In this document: piece by piece, positions 18,373 through 27,337 of the stretch
Layout: each line of letters opens with the position of its first letter
Numbering within the stretch: the first letter of the stretch is position 1
NCBI GenBank assembly: GCA_027494055.1
Contig: JAOSJO010000026.1
Coordinates: forward strand, 5,094 to 69,093
Direction: 5' to 3'
Length of the DNA: 64,000 bases
DNA from: Anaerolineae bacterium
GTDB taxonomy: Bacteria > Chloroflexota > Anaerolineae > Aggregatilineales > JAFGMM01
Made by a program: the position numbers and the translations under genes
The notes under the pieces: model-generated
Database searches by the model: none
The model's input: the letters and a program-made list of their open reading frames with translations, nothing else
What the model was told of the DNA's origin: nothing

Positions 18373-20147
18373 ATGAAAGTCAGTCACGTATTCCGGAAGG
18401 GCCGGTTGCGCCGGGCTTTCCCGACCGCCCTCGCCGTGCTCGCGACCGTCGCCCTCAGCCTGCTCGCGAGCGGGGGTGCGCTCGCTCAGGGGGGCGCGCT
18501 GACCTACGGCGGCATCGTCGTGGGGACTCTGTCCGCCGAAGCGCCGCTGGCGTTTTTCACCTTCATCGGCAACCCCGGCGATGTGGTCACGGCGCGCGTC
18601 ACCGCGCTCACGCCCGGCATGGAAGTCGTCGTCAGCCTGCTGTCACCCACGCAGCAGCAGCTCGCCAACAGCACCGCCGACCCGCTCAGCACGCCCGGCG
18701 ATGCGCAGCTTCCAGCCGGCTGGAGCAGGCGGGGGCGCACTCGCTCCTCGTCAGCAGCGCGAACGCCAGCGTGGGCGATTTCGTCATCCGCCTTGAGGGA
18801 CGCCAGCCCACGGTCGGGGCCGCGCTCGACCCGAACACCCCGCAGATTGCGAGCGTCTCTTCAGAAATGCCTTCGCAGGTGTTCAACTTCAGCGCGCAGC
18901 CCGGCGGCCCCACGACCCTGAGCTTCAGCACCGACACGGCGGGCTTTGCGTTTGTCGTGCGGGTCTATGACGAGATGGGGCGGCTGGTGGCGCTGCTCAA
19001 CGGCGACGCGCTCCAGGCCGCCAGCCTGACCTTCCCGCCGGGTGCAGGCGTCTATGAGGTCGTGGTCTCCGCGCTGTCGCCGGAGATGCAGGGCAGCCTC
19101 ACGGTCGTTGCCGGCGACGCCGGGGCGCTCCCCGGTGCGCTTCCTGTGACGCCAACCGCGACCCCGGTGGGCGGCGGGCAGCCCGTGACCTCGCCGCCGC
19201 CTGGCGTGTGCAGCGTGACCCCCGGCGGCGCGGGCGCCGTCAACCTGCGCAGCGGCCCCGGCACCAATTTCAGCGGCGTCGGCCAGCTTTTGCCCGGCAA
19301 TTACCTTGTCACCGATGGCTATTACGTTGCCAGCGATGGCTTCTGGTACCGCGTGGCCTACGGCGCGCTGTCGGCGTGGGTCTTTGGCGGCGTCATCGCC
19401 ACCAGCGGGCCGTGCGGCGACCTGCCGGCCGTCTCGCCTCCAGGCGAGGCCACCGCGTCGCCGACGTATACGCCGAGCTACACGCCCACCGCCACCTATA
19501 CACCCGGCGGCCCCCACGATTACGCCAACATACACCTACACGCCCGGCGGCCCCTACGGCAACGTACACGTACACGCCGACGTACACGTATACGCCCGGC
19601 GGCCCTACGGCAACGCTACACGTTTACGCCCACCAACACGTATACGCCCGTGCCTGGCGCACCCACGGCAACAAACACGCCCACCGCGACCTACACTTCA
19701 ACAACTCAGGCGCTTGTCGCGACCGCGACTTTCACACCTTCCTACACGCCGACGACCCCGCCTCCGGCTCCCACAGCGCCGCCCGACTCGAACTTCAACA
19801 GCCCGCTCAACATCCCGCTGGACAGCACCGCGTCGGTGACTGACTTCGTGTCGTACCCCGGCGGCGATACGACGGACCGCGTGCGGTGGGACATCAGCGG
19901 CATGAACCCGAACTCGGCGCTCTCTGGCGGGCGCGCGCGCCTGATCATTGCGGTGTCGTGCTTCGGCACGGGCACGCAGAACATCGAGTTCTTCACCGGC
20001 GGGCAGACGTATTCCTGCGGGCAGACCATCGTCGATAGAGAAGTGACCTACGACTCGCGCACCGGCCAGGTCACGATTACAGCGGTCAGTGGCGAGAACA
20101 CCTACGTTCAATGGGTGCTCACCGGCACCGCGACGCGCGTGAACTAA
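18373..20147 (+). CDS. Secreted SH3-domain protein with Thr-Pro-Gly repeats (frameshifted)
   Basis: About 590 codons. The signal peptide (ALAVLATVALSLLASGGALAQ) is followed by two pre-peptidase-like beta domains, then a bacterial SH3 domain with AVNLRSGPGTNFSGVGQL and FWYRVAYGALSAWV, a linker of TYTPGGP-type repeats, and a C-terminal beta domain. Frame changes lie near 18720 and, as a compensating pair, near 19520 and 19610 inside the repeats. The protein is exported and probably binds cell wall or extracellular polymer. It has its own promoter and terminator, so it is a single-gene unit. Confidence 0.82.
19466..19715 (+). repeat. In-gene repeats encoding TYTPGGPTA
   Basis: Tandem near-identical units such as TACACGCCCGGCGGCCC, four or five copies, encoding a Thr-Tyr-Pro-Gly linker. 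Frame shifts cluster here, consistent with copy-number or homopolymer errors. Confidence 0.7.
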
Positions 20148-20170
20148 GCAGACCGACCTCCCATCGGCTG

Positions 20171-20214
20171 AGGCCCTCCGCGCCGCCCGTACCGGGCCGT
20201 AGCGGAGGGCCTTT
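20171..20214 (+). terminator. Intrinsic terminator of the SH3-domain gene
   Basis: Perfect 11-bp stem AGGCCCTCCGC/GCGGAGGGCCT with a GC-rich 20-nt loop, followed by TTTG. Confidence 0.75.
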
Positions 20215-20299
20215 GCGTGCGCAGCGGGGCGGGATTGCATCGTGTCGGCGGACGTGGGTATCTGTTCACCTATTCATTCGGCGCGGTGTGGTTGTGTGC

Positions 20300-20500
20300 T
20301 TTTCGTAACCCCCGAATGAAGTCGGCGGTTAATCGCAAAACAGAGCCGATAAGAGTACGAATTAGCCCGCGATTAATGGATTTTGAATATTCGCACGGGA
20401 AATGCTCTCTTGATCGCTCTATAGGAGCGCAGCGCGCTGTGTTCCTCCAGCCGCCGTAACTGGCGGTAGGGGCGACCCGCCGGGTCGCCCCTTCGACCCC
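20300..20500. repeat. Cluster of palindromic repeats in a 570-bp gene-free gap
   Basis: Contains a GAATGAAGTCGGCGGTTA unit (about 20312-20330), an ATTAGCCCGCGATTAATGG unit (20363-20381) and a GTAGGGGCGACCC/GGGTCGCCCC palindrome (20466-20493). No gene is seen between 20215 and 20700. Confidence 0.6.
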
Positions 20501-20722
20501 TGGCATCTCAAGGTATTGGTAGGCGCACAGCCATGCCGTGAGTCTGCGAAGAGATTGCCAAGATGATTTATCAAAATCCCTCAGTCGCGGGAACCAGAAG
20601 GTGAACATACCGGCGTGGCGTCGCGTGGTTTTCTGTAAGGGTCGCGTAATATATCCCGGCGACGGTCACTCTGAAGCATATGACGCGCGACGACAAGAAG
20701 GCGTGTACAAGGAGGCGATACA

Positions 20723-21277
20723 TTGTTGCGATGGAAAAGGCCGTGGCTGGGTGTGACTTTCGCGGTGCTGCTGGCGCTTGCCTCGGCATGCAGCCTGATC
20801 GGCGGCGCGCCCCAGGCGTTGCAGCCCGAACCGCCAGCCACCGAGACGGAGTCCGCGCCCGCCGAAGCGACGACCGACTCCCCCCCACCGACCGGGACGC
20901 CCGCCCAGATTCCGGGGCGGCCCGACGCGCCGGCGGCGGTTGACGCCGATTTCCGCCCTGACCCGGCGAGCGTGGTAGCCGCCACGGGCCGGCCCCAGTT
21001 GATCGAGTTCTTCGCGTTCTGGTGAACGACCTGCCGCGCGATGAAACCTGTCGTGCACAGGTTAGAGGCTGAGTACTGGGGCGAGGTGGATTTTGTGTAT
21101 CTCGACCGCGACGACCGCGCGAACCGCGACGTGATGAACCGCTACGACTTTTCCTACCAGCCGTTGTTCGTCTTCGTCGAGCCGGATGGCACGGAGATTC
21201 AGCGCTGGTTCGGCTCGGTGCCAGAGGCGGACCTGAGGGCGGCGTTCGACGCCTACCTCGCCGCGCCGGGCGGCTAG
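20723..21277 (+). CDS. Thioredoxin-like lipoprotein, probable selenoprotein (WUxxC)
   Basis: 184 codons read in one frame with a single internal TGA at 21023-21025. The TTG start has AAGGAGG seven bases upstream. The signal sequence ends in a lipobox (LALASAC), then an Ala/Pro/Thr linker, then a thioredoxin fold: LIEFFAFW-TGA-TTCRAMKPVVHRLEAEYW, DFVYLDRDD and YQPLFVFVEPDG. The TGA falls exactly on the first Cys of the WCxxC redox motif, and the same frame continues with strong similarity to thioredoxins. A hairpin 20 nt downstream fits a bacterial SECIS. A TGC-to-TGA error or nonsense mutation is the alternative. It would be an outer-surface disulfide reductase upstream of nirS. Confidence 0.78.
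21045..21063 (+). promoter_or_regulatory. Candidate bacterial SECIS element
   Basis: Stem AACCTGT/ACAGGTT (7 bp) with loop CGTGC. The loop begins 26 nt after the TGA and has G at its second position, matching the rules for bacterial SECIS hairpins (short apical loop with an early G, roughly 16-37 nt from the UGA). Confidence 0.55.
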
Positions 21278-21292
21278 CGCGCCGCCTGCCAC

Positions 21293-21325
21293 AGCGCCCA
21301 GGGCGCTTCAAGCGCCCTGGGCGCT
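21293..21325. repeat. AGCGCCC palindrome
   Basis: Two 15-bp self-complementary-like arms, AGCGCCCAGGGCGCT and AGCGCCCTGGGCGCT, separated by TCA. Shorter relatives (AGCTCCCTGGGAGCT) occur near 28340 and 41180. The rest of the 21278-21510 gap shows nothing further. Confidence 0.65.
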
Positions 21326-21516
21326 ACCACGTCACCATTCCCCAGAGACGTGTCCAAATCATAGCGCGCCGGGGCGCTGGCTGCAACGGCGCGCGATTGT
21401 CGCTGTAATCAGAATGGATCGCTGCGGTCAGCAAAAGTCGTCGCCGGATCATCCGCACCGCGACACGACGCACTGACTGAGGCGATATTGGTTTGCCTGT
21501 TTTCAGGAGGAAAATG

Positions 21517-23372
21517 ATGAGAAAACTCCTTGTACTGCTCGCGGCGATAGTCCCCGCGCTGGCTGTCACTGCTGCCATCGCAGCCTTCCCGGCGGCGGCG
21601 GTCCAGGAGCAGCCCGCCCCGACGCCCTATCCCGAAGGCGGTCCGGGCGTCAGCGGCGTGACCAGAGCCGCCGTCACGATTGCCGACACGATGTTCAGCC
21701 CGCACGCCATCGTGGTCGCGACCGGCGCGACCATCACCTGGACGAACGAGGACGCCAGCGCCCACACCGTCACTAGTCTGGAGGGGTGGTTCGAATCGGG
21801 CGAGCTGGCCGCTGGCGCGACCTTCTCGTGGCTCGCCGACCGGCCCGGCACGTTCCGGTACTACTGCGACATCCATCCGCAGATGGAGGGCGTCATCATC
21901 GTGCTGCCCGGCGGGGCGGTTGCGCCGCCCTGTTCGACGGCGTCCCGGTGGAGGATGTCTACCGCGACAGTTGCAGCGGCTGCCACGGTCCCAACCCGCG
22001 AGGGCGACGGGCGTTGCCCTCATCCCCGAACGCCTGACCGGCAGCGACGAGGAGTACTTCGACATTATCAAGTTCGGTCGCCCCGGCACGGTGATGCCGG
22101 CGTGGGGGCAGGCGGGCATGTCCGACGAGGAAATCTGGGCGATGGTGGGCTACATGCGCAGCGCGGCGGACGCCGTTGACATCCAGTGGGAGATGGACCA
22201 GATCGCCGTCACGCGCGAGATTCTGGTGCCGGAGGCCGACCTGCCCGCCGAGCCGACCCATGACGGCAACATCGACAACCTATTGCTCGTCACCGAACGC
22301 GAGGCGCGCAGCATCGCGGTGTTCGACGGCGACACCCACCGGCTGTTGGGCCACGTGGCGGCCAGCTACCGCGCCCACGGCTACGCCTTCGACCCGACTT
22401 CGGACCGCTGGGCGTACAACGTGGGCGCGACGGCTGGCTGTTCAAGATCGACCTATACACCCTGCAGGCCACAGCGAAGGTGCGCGTCGGGCTGGACTCG
22501 CGCGGGCTGGCGATCTCCGACGACGGCAGGTACGTCATCGTCGGCAACTACATCCCCGCGACCGCCGTCATCCTCGACGCGGCGACCCTGGAGCCGCTGA
22601 CGGTCATCCGCACGGAGGCCGCCGACCCCGAAGGCAACCGGGTCGCATCGCGCGTCGCCATCACCAGCGACGTGTCGGAGGCGTTGGTAGGACCCTATTT
22701 CCTGATCGCCCTGAAGGAAGCCGGGCAGGTGTGGCGCATCGACTACAGCCAGCCAGACTTCCCGATCAGAGTGGTGCAGGACGTCGGCCACATCCTGCAC
22801 GATGCATTCCTCAGCCCGGACAACACGCGCTTCTGCATCGCTTCGCAGCGTGACAACTGGATGGCCGTCATCGATGTGGGAGACGATGACGGTGGTGGAA
22901 CAGATCGAGACCGGCGACACGCCGCATCCCGGCTCCGGCGCGGCGTGGGAGGTGGATGGCGTGGTCTATGGCGCGACCGTCCACGCCGGCGAGGGCAAGG
23001 TCACGGTCTGGGACCTGTCGGATAACCGGATCGTGGCGGAGATTCCGACCGCCGGTCCCGGCCTCTTCATCCGCGCGCACCCGGAGAACCCCCTACGTGT
23101 GGGCCGACAGCATGTTCGCCGAGCAGCCCAACCGCATCTACGTCATCGACAAGCAGACGTTTGACGTGGTGCATGTGATCGAGGAAGGCATACAGACGCT
23201 GCACCCGGAGTTCACCGCCGACGGGCGCTATGTGTACGTGAGCGACTGGCAGGGGAACGTGGTGCGCGTGTACGACGCGCTGACCTTCGAGAAGGTGGCG
23301 GAGGTCGGCGATGTGATGACGCCCACCGGCATCTTCAGCGTCGAGCGCCGCATGGAGCCGCTGGGACACTGA
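21517..23372 (+). CDS. nirS: Cytochrome cd1 nitrite reductase with N-terminal cupredoxin domain (frameshifted)
   Basis: About 620 codons in at least five frame segments (changes near 21930, 22015, 22430, 22880 and 23090; the last three are single G or C gains/losses). Order: signal peptide; plastocyanin-like cupredoxin with copper ligands in SAHTVTS and YYCDIHPQM; class I cytochrome c with CSGCHGPN and VMPAWG; then a d1-heme propeller. In the propeller, RAHGYAFDP, VGHILHDAFLSPD, GDTPHPGSGA, FIRAHPENPYV and a final VMTPTGIFSV align with known NirS, including the two active-site histidines (LHD and TPHPG) and the axial His. It reduces nitrite to NO in the exterior space. AGGAGG is six bases before the chosen ATG. 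Confidence 0.88.
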
Positions 23373-23429
23373 TCGGGGCATCGGGGCGGGCCGCGGCCCG
23401 CCCCACCCCGCACAAACAGGAGCGCAACC

Positions 23430-23848
23430 ATGCCGACGCTCGTGCGCTGGTTCATCAAGTCTTCCCTCGTCTGGTTCGTCCTCGCGATGCTGATGGGCGT
23501 CGCGGTGGTGGCGCGCGCTGTGCTGGACCTGCCCCGGCGGTCGGGGCGCTCGCGCCCACCTACGTGCACCTGCTGACGGTCGGCTGGCTGACGCAGTTGA
23601 TCATCGGCGTGGCGTACTGGATGTTTCCGAAGTACTCGAAGGCGCGCCCGCGCGGCAGCGAGCGGCTGGGCTGGGCCACCTACGCGCTGCTGAACCTGGG
23701 CCTGGCGCTGCGCGCAGCCGGCGAGCCGCTCATGGCCGCGCAGCCCGGCGCGAACGCCGGCTGGCTGCTGGCCGCCTCGGCAGTGCTGCAGATGCTCGCC
23801 GCGTGGGCGTTCGTCGCCAACACGTGGGCGCGCGTGAAGAGTCGCTGA
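23430..23848 (+). CDS. Four-helix membrane protein, heme-copper oxidase subunit I/NnrS-like (frameshifted)
   Basis: About 140 codons with one frame change near 23540. Four hydrophobic helices; the second contains YVHLLTVGWLTQLIIGVAYWMFP, whose His and following GW..Q..xGxAxW pattern resembles a fragment of heme-copper oxidase subunit I or NnrS. AGGAG precedes the ATG at 23430. It lies 57 bp after nirS and one base before a paralogue, so it is likely co-transcribed. A quinol- or heme-linked role in nitrite/NO metabolism is inferred from context. Confidence 0.65.
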
Positions 23849-23849
23849 C

Positions 23850-24260
23850 ATGCCCCGGTTTGCGGTCTGGACCGTGCGCGCGGCGCTGCTGCACCTGGGG
23901 GTGGGGTTTACCCTCGGCGCGCTGATCCTGTTCCACAAGGGCGCGCCGCTGGACCCGGCGCTGTGGCGCTTGCTGCCGCTGCACGTCGAGATGTTGCTCG
24001 CCGGCTGGATGGCACAACTGGCAATGGGCGTCGCCTTCTGGATTCTCCCGCGCTTTCGCGGCACCGAGCGCGGGAACGTGCGCCTGGCGGCGCTGGCCGT
24101 TGTAACCCTGAACGTGGGCGTGCTCGGCGTCGGCGTGGGCGGGCTGGCGGGCTGGGACGCGGCGGTCTTGCTGGGCCGCGTGGCCGAACTGCTGGCGGCG
24201 GGGATGTTCGCGGCGCACGCCTGGCCGCGCGTCAAGCCGGTGAGCACATCGACGCAATAA
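23850..24260 (+). CDS. Four-helix membrane protein, paralogue of the preceding gene
   Basis: 136 residues. It repeats the motif of its neighbour as LHVEMLLAGWMAQLAMGVAFWILPRF in the second helix, with further helices at both ends. The two genes are a tandem duplication downstream of nirS and may form a heterodimer. ATG at 23850, one base after the previous stop; translation is probably coupled. Exact function unknown. Confidence 0.7.
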   Translation: MPRFAVWTVRAALLHLGVGFTLGALILFHKGAPLDPALWRLLPLHVEMLLAGWMAQLAMGVAFWILPRFRGTERGNVRLAALAVVTLNVGVLGVGVGGLAGWDAAVLLGRVAELLAAGMFAAHAWPRVKPVSTSTQ

Positions 24261-24279
24261 GGCGTTGCACCGCTCCGCG

Positions 24280-24308
24280 TTGATACTTATAGTCTTTTTT
24301 AGTATAAT
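24280..24308 (+). promoter_or_regulatory. Sigma-70 promoter of the moa genes
   Basis: TTGATA, 17-bp spacer, TATAAT; start expected near 24315. This places moaA-D-E-C in a transcription unit separate from nirS. Confidence 0.85.
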
Positions 24309-24387
24309 TCCAGCATCATGAAACCGGGTTGTGGCTGTGCGACTTTCATCTGATGATCTTGCGTCCCCGCCTGGGGACAGTGACAAC

Positions 24388-25395
24388 ATGCTCATCGACC
24401 GGCTCCGCCGGCCCCTGAGAGACCTCCGCATCTCGGTCACTGACCGGTGCAACTTCCGGTGTACGTACTGTATGCCCGCCGACGTCTACGGCGCGCACTA
24501 CCAGTTCCTCCCGAAGCGGGAGTTGCTGACGTTCGAGGAGATCACGCGCCTGGCGCGGGTCTTCGTGCGCCTGGGCGTGGTCAAGCTGCGCATCACCGGC
24601 GGGGAGCCGCTGGTGCGCGCCGAGATCGAGAAGCTGGCGGCGCAGCTCGCCGGGATCGAGGGCGTGGAGGATATTGCCCTCACGACCAACGGCTACCTGC
24701 TCCCGCAGAAGGCGCAGGCGCTGAAAGAGGCCGGCCTCAGCCGCGTGACGGTGAGCCTCGACAGCCTGGATGACGCGGTCTTCCGCCGGATGAACGGCGG
24801 GCGGTCGGGGGTGCGGGAGGTGCTGGACGGGATCGACGCCGCCGAGCGCGCCGGCTTCAGCCCGATCAAGATCAACGCGGTGGTGCAGCGCGGCGTCAAC
24901 GAGCACACCATCGTCGATCTGGCGCGGTACTTCAAGGCGCGCGGCCACATCGTGCGCTTCATCGAGTACATGGACGTGGGCAGCCTCAACGGCTGGAAGC
25001 TCGACGCGGTTGTGTCCGCCGACGAGATTGTGGCGATGATCGACGCCGAGATGCCGCTCGAACCCGTCGCGCCGAACTACCCCGGCGAGGTTGCGAACCG
25101 GTACCGGTACGCCGACGGCGGCGGCGAGATCGGCGTCATCGCGTCGGTGACGCGGCCCTTCTGTGGCGCGTGCACGCGGATGCGCCTCTCGGCGGAGGGC
25201 AGCCTCTACACCTGCCTCTTCGCTGTCGCCGGCGTTGACCTCAAGAAGCCCCTGCGCGCGGGCGCGTCAGACGCGGAGCTTGAGCGGCGCATCCGGGGTG
25301 TGTGGGGCCGGCGCGCCGACCGGTACTCCGAGGTGCGCAGCGCGCTCACAGAGCCGCGCCCGCACAAGGTCGAGATGTACCACATCGGCGGGTGA
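24388..25395 (+). CDS. moaA: GTP 3',8-cyclase MoaA
   Basis: 335 residues. Radical SAM motif CNFRCTYCMP near residue 25, RITGGEPLVR, and the C-terminal second iron-sulfur site FCGACTRMRLSAEG...YTCLF, ending in the Gly-Gly tail (YHIGG). It makes the first intermediate of molybdopterin from GTP, together with MoaC. The ATG at 24388 gives the usual start (MLIDRxxRPLRDLRISVTDRC); in-frame GTG codons lie up to 57 bp upstream. It heads the moaA-D-E-C cluster. Confidence 0.95.
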   Translation: MLIDRLRRPLRDLRISVTDRCNFRCTYCMPADVYGAHYQFLPKRELLTFEEITRLARVFVRLGVVKLRITGGEPLVRAEIEKLAAQLAGIEGVEDIALTTNGYLLPQKAQALKEAGLSRVTVSLDSLDDAVFRRMNGGRSGVREVLDGIDAAERAGFSPIKINAVVQRGVNEHTIVDLARYFKARGHIVRFIEYMDVGSLNGWKLDAVVSADEIVAMIDAEMPLEPVAPNYPGEVANRYRYADGGGEIGVIASVTRPFCGACTRMRLSAEGSLYTCLFAVAGVDLKKPLRAGASDAELERRIRGVWGRRADRYSEVRSALTEPRPHKVEMYHIGG

Positions 25396-25424
25396 CCAGC
25401 GGGCTGCCAGGAGGGCGTAAAGCG

Positions 25425-25677
25425 TTGCTGCGGTTGCGGGTCGTTTTCTACGGGGTGTTGAAGCAGGACGCCGGGGCGAAGGCGCAAGACCTCGCGCTGG
25501 ACGCCGACCGCATCTCGGTGGGCGAGCTTAAGGCGGTGCTGGCCGGGCGGTATCCCGCGCTCGCGGGGGCGGCTGGACGCGGTAGCCTGCGCGGTGGGCG
25601 ACGCGCTCGTCGGCCTCGATTACGCGCTCCAGGACGGCGACGAGGTGGCGCTGCTGCCGCCCGTAAGTGGAGGGTGA
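25425..25677 (+). CDS. moaD: Molybdopterin synthase sulfur carrier MoaD (frameshifted)
   Basis: About 83 residues with one frame change near 25575. Starts at TTG 25425 (AGGAGG nine bases upstream) with LRLRVVFYGVLKQDAG, continues ALDADRISVGELKAVLAGRYPAL, and after the shift GDEVALLPPVSGG. The C-terminal Gly-Gly is the thiocarboxylated end that donates sulfur in molybdopterin synthase. It lies between moaA and moaE; its stop is adjacent to the moaE start. Confidence 0.85.
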
Positions 25678-25678
25678 T

Positions 25679-26116
25679 ATGAGCCGGTGGATCCTTGAGG
25701 AACCGCTTGACCCGGAGGCGCTGCTGCACGAGACCGAAGACCCGGCCTGCGGCGGCGTGGTCGTCTTCTGCGGGACGGTGCGCAACGAGAACGAGGGCTT
25801 GCCCGTGAGCGGGATGACCTACGAGGCGCACGCCACGATGGCCGAGAAGGCGCTGCGCGCCATCGAGGCGGAGGTGCGCGAACGCTTCGCGGCGCGGCAT
25901 TGCCGCATACAGCACCGCGTCGGGCCGCTGAAGCTCGGCGAGGTCAGCGTGGTCGTGGTGGTGCGCGCGCCGCACCGCGCGGCGGCGTTCGAGGGCGCGC
26001 GCTACGCAATCGACGAGGTCAAGAAGCGCGCCCCCATCTGGAAGGAAGAGCACTACGTGAACGGCGCAAGCAGGTACCTGGAGGGCGTGCCGCTCCAGAG
26101 CGGGGAGGATGCATGA
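25679..26116 (+). CDS. moaE: Molybdopterin synthase catalytic subunit MoaE
   Basis: 145 residues. Conserved segments VVFCGTVRNENEG, MTYEAHATMAEKALR, HRVGPLKLGEVSVVVVV, APHRAAAFEGARYAIDEVK and the catalytic KRAPIWKEEHY. It transfers sulfur from MoaD to precursor Z. The ATG at 25679 is one base after the moaD stop, and its end overlaps moaC by four bases, showing translational coupling. Confidence 0.95.
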   Translation: MSRWILEEPLDPEALLHETEDPACGGVVVFCGTVRNENEGLPVSGMTYEAHATMAEKALRAIEAEVRERFAARHCRIQHRVGPLKLGEVSVVVVVRAPHRAAAFEGARYAIDEVKKRAPIWKEEHYVNGASRYLEGVPLQSGEDA

Positions 26117-26568
26117 AGGACATCAGCGAGAAGGCCGACACGCTGCGTGAGGCGGTCGCGGAGGCGTGGGTGCTCATGCCGGCGGACGTGATGGCGATTC
26201 TGCGGGAGGGCCGCACCGAGAAGGGCGACGCGCTGGAAGTGGCGCGGGTGGCGGCGGTCATGGGCGCAAAGCGCACGTGGGATCTGATCCCGATGTGCCA
26301 CCCCATCCCCCTGACGCACGTCAGCGTCGGCTATGACTTCGAGCCGGAGGCGCTGCGTATCGAGGCGCGCGTCCGGTGCAGGGCGGCGACCGGCGTGGAG
26401 ATGGAAGCGCTCACCGCCGCCAGCCTCGCCGCGCTGACGATTTACGACATGCACAAGCAGTACGCGCACGGCATCGAAATCGGCCCGGTACGCCTGCTGG
26501 CAAAGACCGGCGGCAAGAGCGGCGACTATCACGCGCCCTCGCGGCGGCCCGTGGCAGCGGCGCGCTGA
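26113..26568 (+). CDS. moaC: Cyclic pyranopterin monophosphate synthase MoaC
   Basis: 151 residues. Family signatures MGAKRTWDLIPMCHPIPLTHV, GVEMEALTAASLAALTIYDM and the C-terminal LLAKTGGKSGDY. It works with MoaA to form cPMP. The first residues (MKDISEKADTLREA) match the usual start. Last gene of the moa cluster; moeA, mogA and moeB are not in the window. Confidence 0.96.
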   Translation: MKDISEKADTLREAVAEAWVLMPADVMAILREGRTEKGDALEVARVAAVMGAKRTWDLIPMCHPIPLTHVSVGYDFEPEALRIEARVRCRAATGVEMEALTAASLAALTIYDMHKQYAHGIEIGPVRLLAKTGGKSGDYHAPSRRPVAAAR

Positions 26569-26600
26569 TCGAACGGGCGCGGCGGTCAGGACGCGGACAC

Positions 26601-26628
26601 TTGCCCGGTTGGCGTTCTTCGGTATCAT
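26601..26628 (+). promoter_or_regulatory. Possible promoter of the ECF sigma gene
   Basis: TTGCCC, 16-bp spacer, TATCAT, about 70 bp before the GTG start. Vegetative-type boxes; an autoregulated ECF promoter could not be recognised. Confidence 0.45.
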
Positions 26629-26696
26629 GGTATTGGTTGAAGTGCGTTGCAGGCCGTTACCGCGCGTGAAGGCGCGCGCGAAGCGATAGGGCGCTG

Positions 26697-27323
26697 GTGA
26701 ACTACACGACCCTGGACGACGAAACCCTCCTCAGGCTGGTCGCGCATGCGAACGCAGACGCGCTGAGCACGCTGTACGACCGCTACTGCCGGCTGGTGTT
26801 CAGCGTCGCGCTCAACGCGGTCAGCGACCACCCCACCGCCGAGGAGATCACCCTGGACGTGTTCACGCGCGTGTGGGAGCGGGCCAGCACATACCGGGCG
26901 GACCGCGCCACGGTGACGACCTGGCTCGCCAGCATCGCGCGCCACCGCGCCATCGACGTGCTGCGCCGCCGCCAGGCGCGCCCGGAGCAGTTCAGCGTCG
27001 AGTGGGCCGAGACGTCGGCCAGCAACATGCCGCACATCGACGGCCCGGAGGAGCAGGTCGCGCTCGCCATGCAGCAGCAGCGCGTCCGCGCCGCCATGGC
27101 GGCGTTGCCTGAAGATCAAAAACGGGCGCTGGCGCTGGCGTATTTCCAGGGCCTCTCCCATAATGAGATTGCGGCGACGCTCCGCGAGCCGCTTGGCACC
27201 GTGAAGACGCGCATCCGGCTGGGCATGCAGAAGCTGCGCCAAATGCTACAGGACGAACGATTCGCCCCGGCGGACCAATCTAGCCGGGGGTCGGCTACGT
27301 ATAATGATCTAGGAGGCCGGTAA
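26697..27323 (+). CDS. ECF RNA polymerase sigma factor
   Basis: 208 residues. Region 2 has LYDRYCRLVFSVALNAVSD, EEITLDVFTRVWERA and YRADRATVTTWLASIARHRAIDVLRRR; region 4 has LPEDQKRALALAYFQGLSHNEIAATLREPLGTVKTRIRLGMQKLR. The pattern is close to SigK/ECF19-type factors. GTG start. The gene is followed 14 bp later by an anti-sigma gene, the standard regulatory pair. The controlled stimulus is unknown. Confidence 0.92.
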   Translation: MNYTTLDDETLLRLVAHANADALSTLYDRYCRLVFSVALNAVSDHPTAEEITLDVFTRVWERASTYRADRATVTTWLASIARHRAIDVLRRRQARPEQFSVEWAETSASNMPHIDGPEEQVALAMQQQRVRAAMAALPEDQKRALALAYFQGLSHNEIAATLREPLGTVKTRIRLGMQKLRQMLQDERFAPADQSSRGSATYNDLGGR

Positions 27324-27337
27324 TTCCGAAGGTTCTG

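Noticed and set aside
20701..21030. Thioredoxin gene as two separate genes or a simple nonsense pseudogene
   Set aside because: Both halves share one frame, the second has no ribosome site, and the stop is exactly at the catalytic Cys; selenocysteine explains this better, though an error is not excluded.
21420..21450. FNR/NNR-type box upstream of nirS
   Set aside because: TTGTCGCTGTAATC is a poor match to TTGAT-N4-ATCAA on both halves.
24331..25395. Radical SAM gene next to nirS as a d1-heme NirJ
   Set aside because: The C-terminal second cluster (FCGACTRMRLS...CLF), terminal Gly-Gly and adjacent moaD-E-C identify MoaA; it also has its own promoter.
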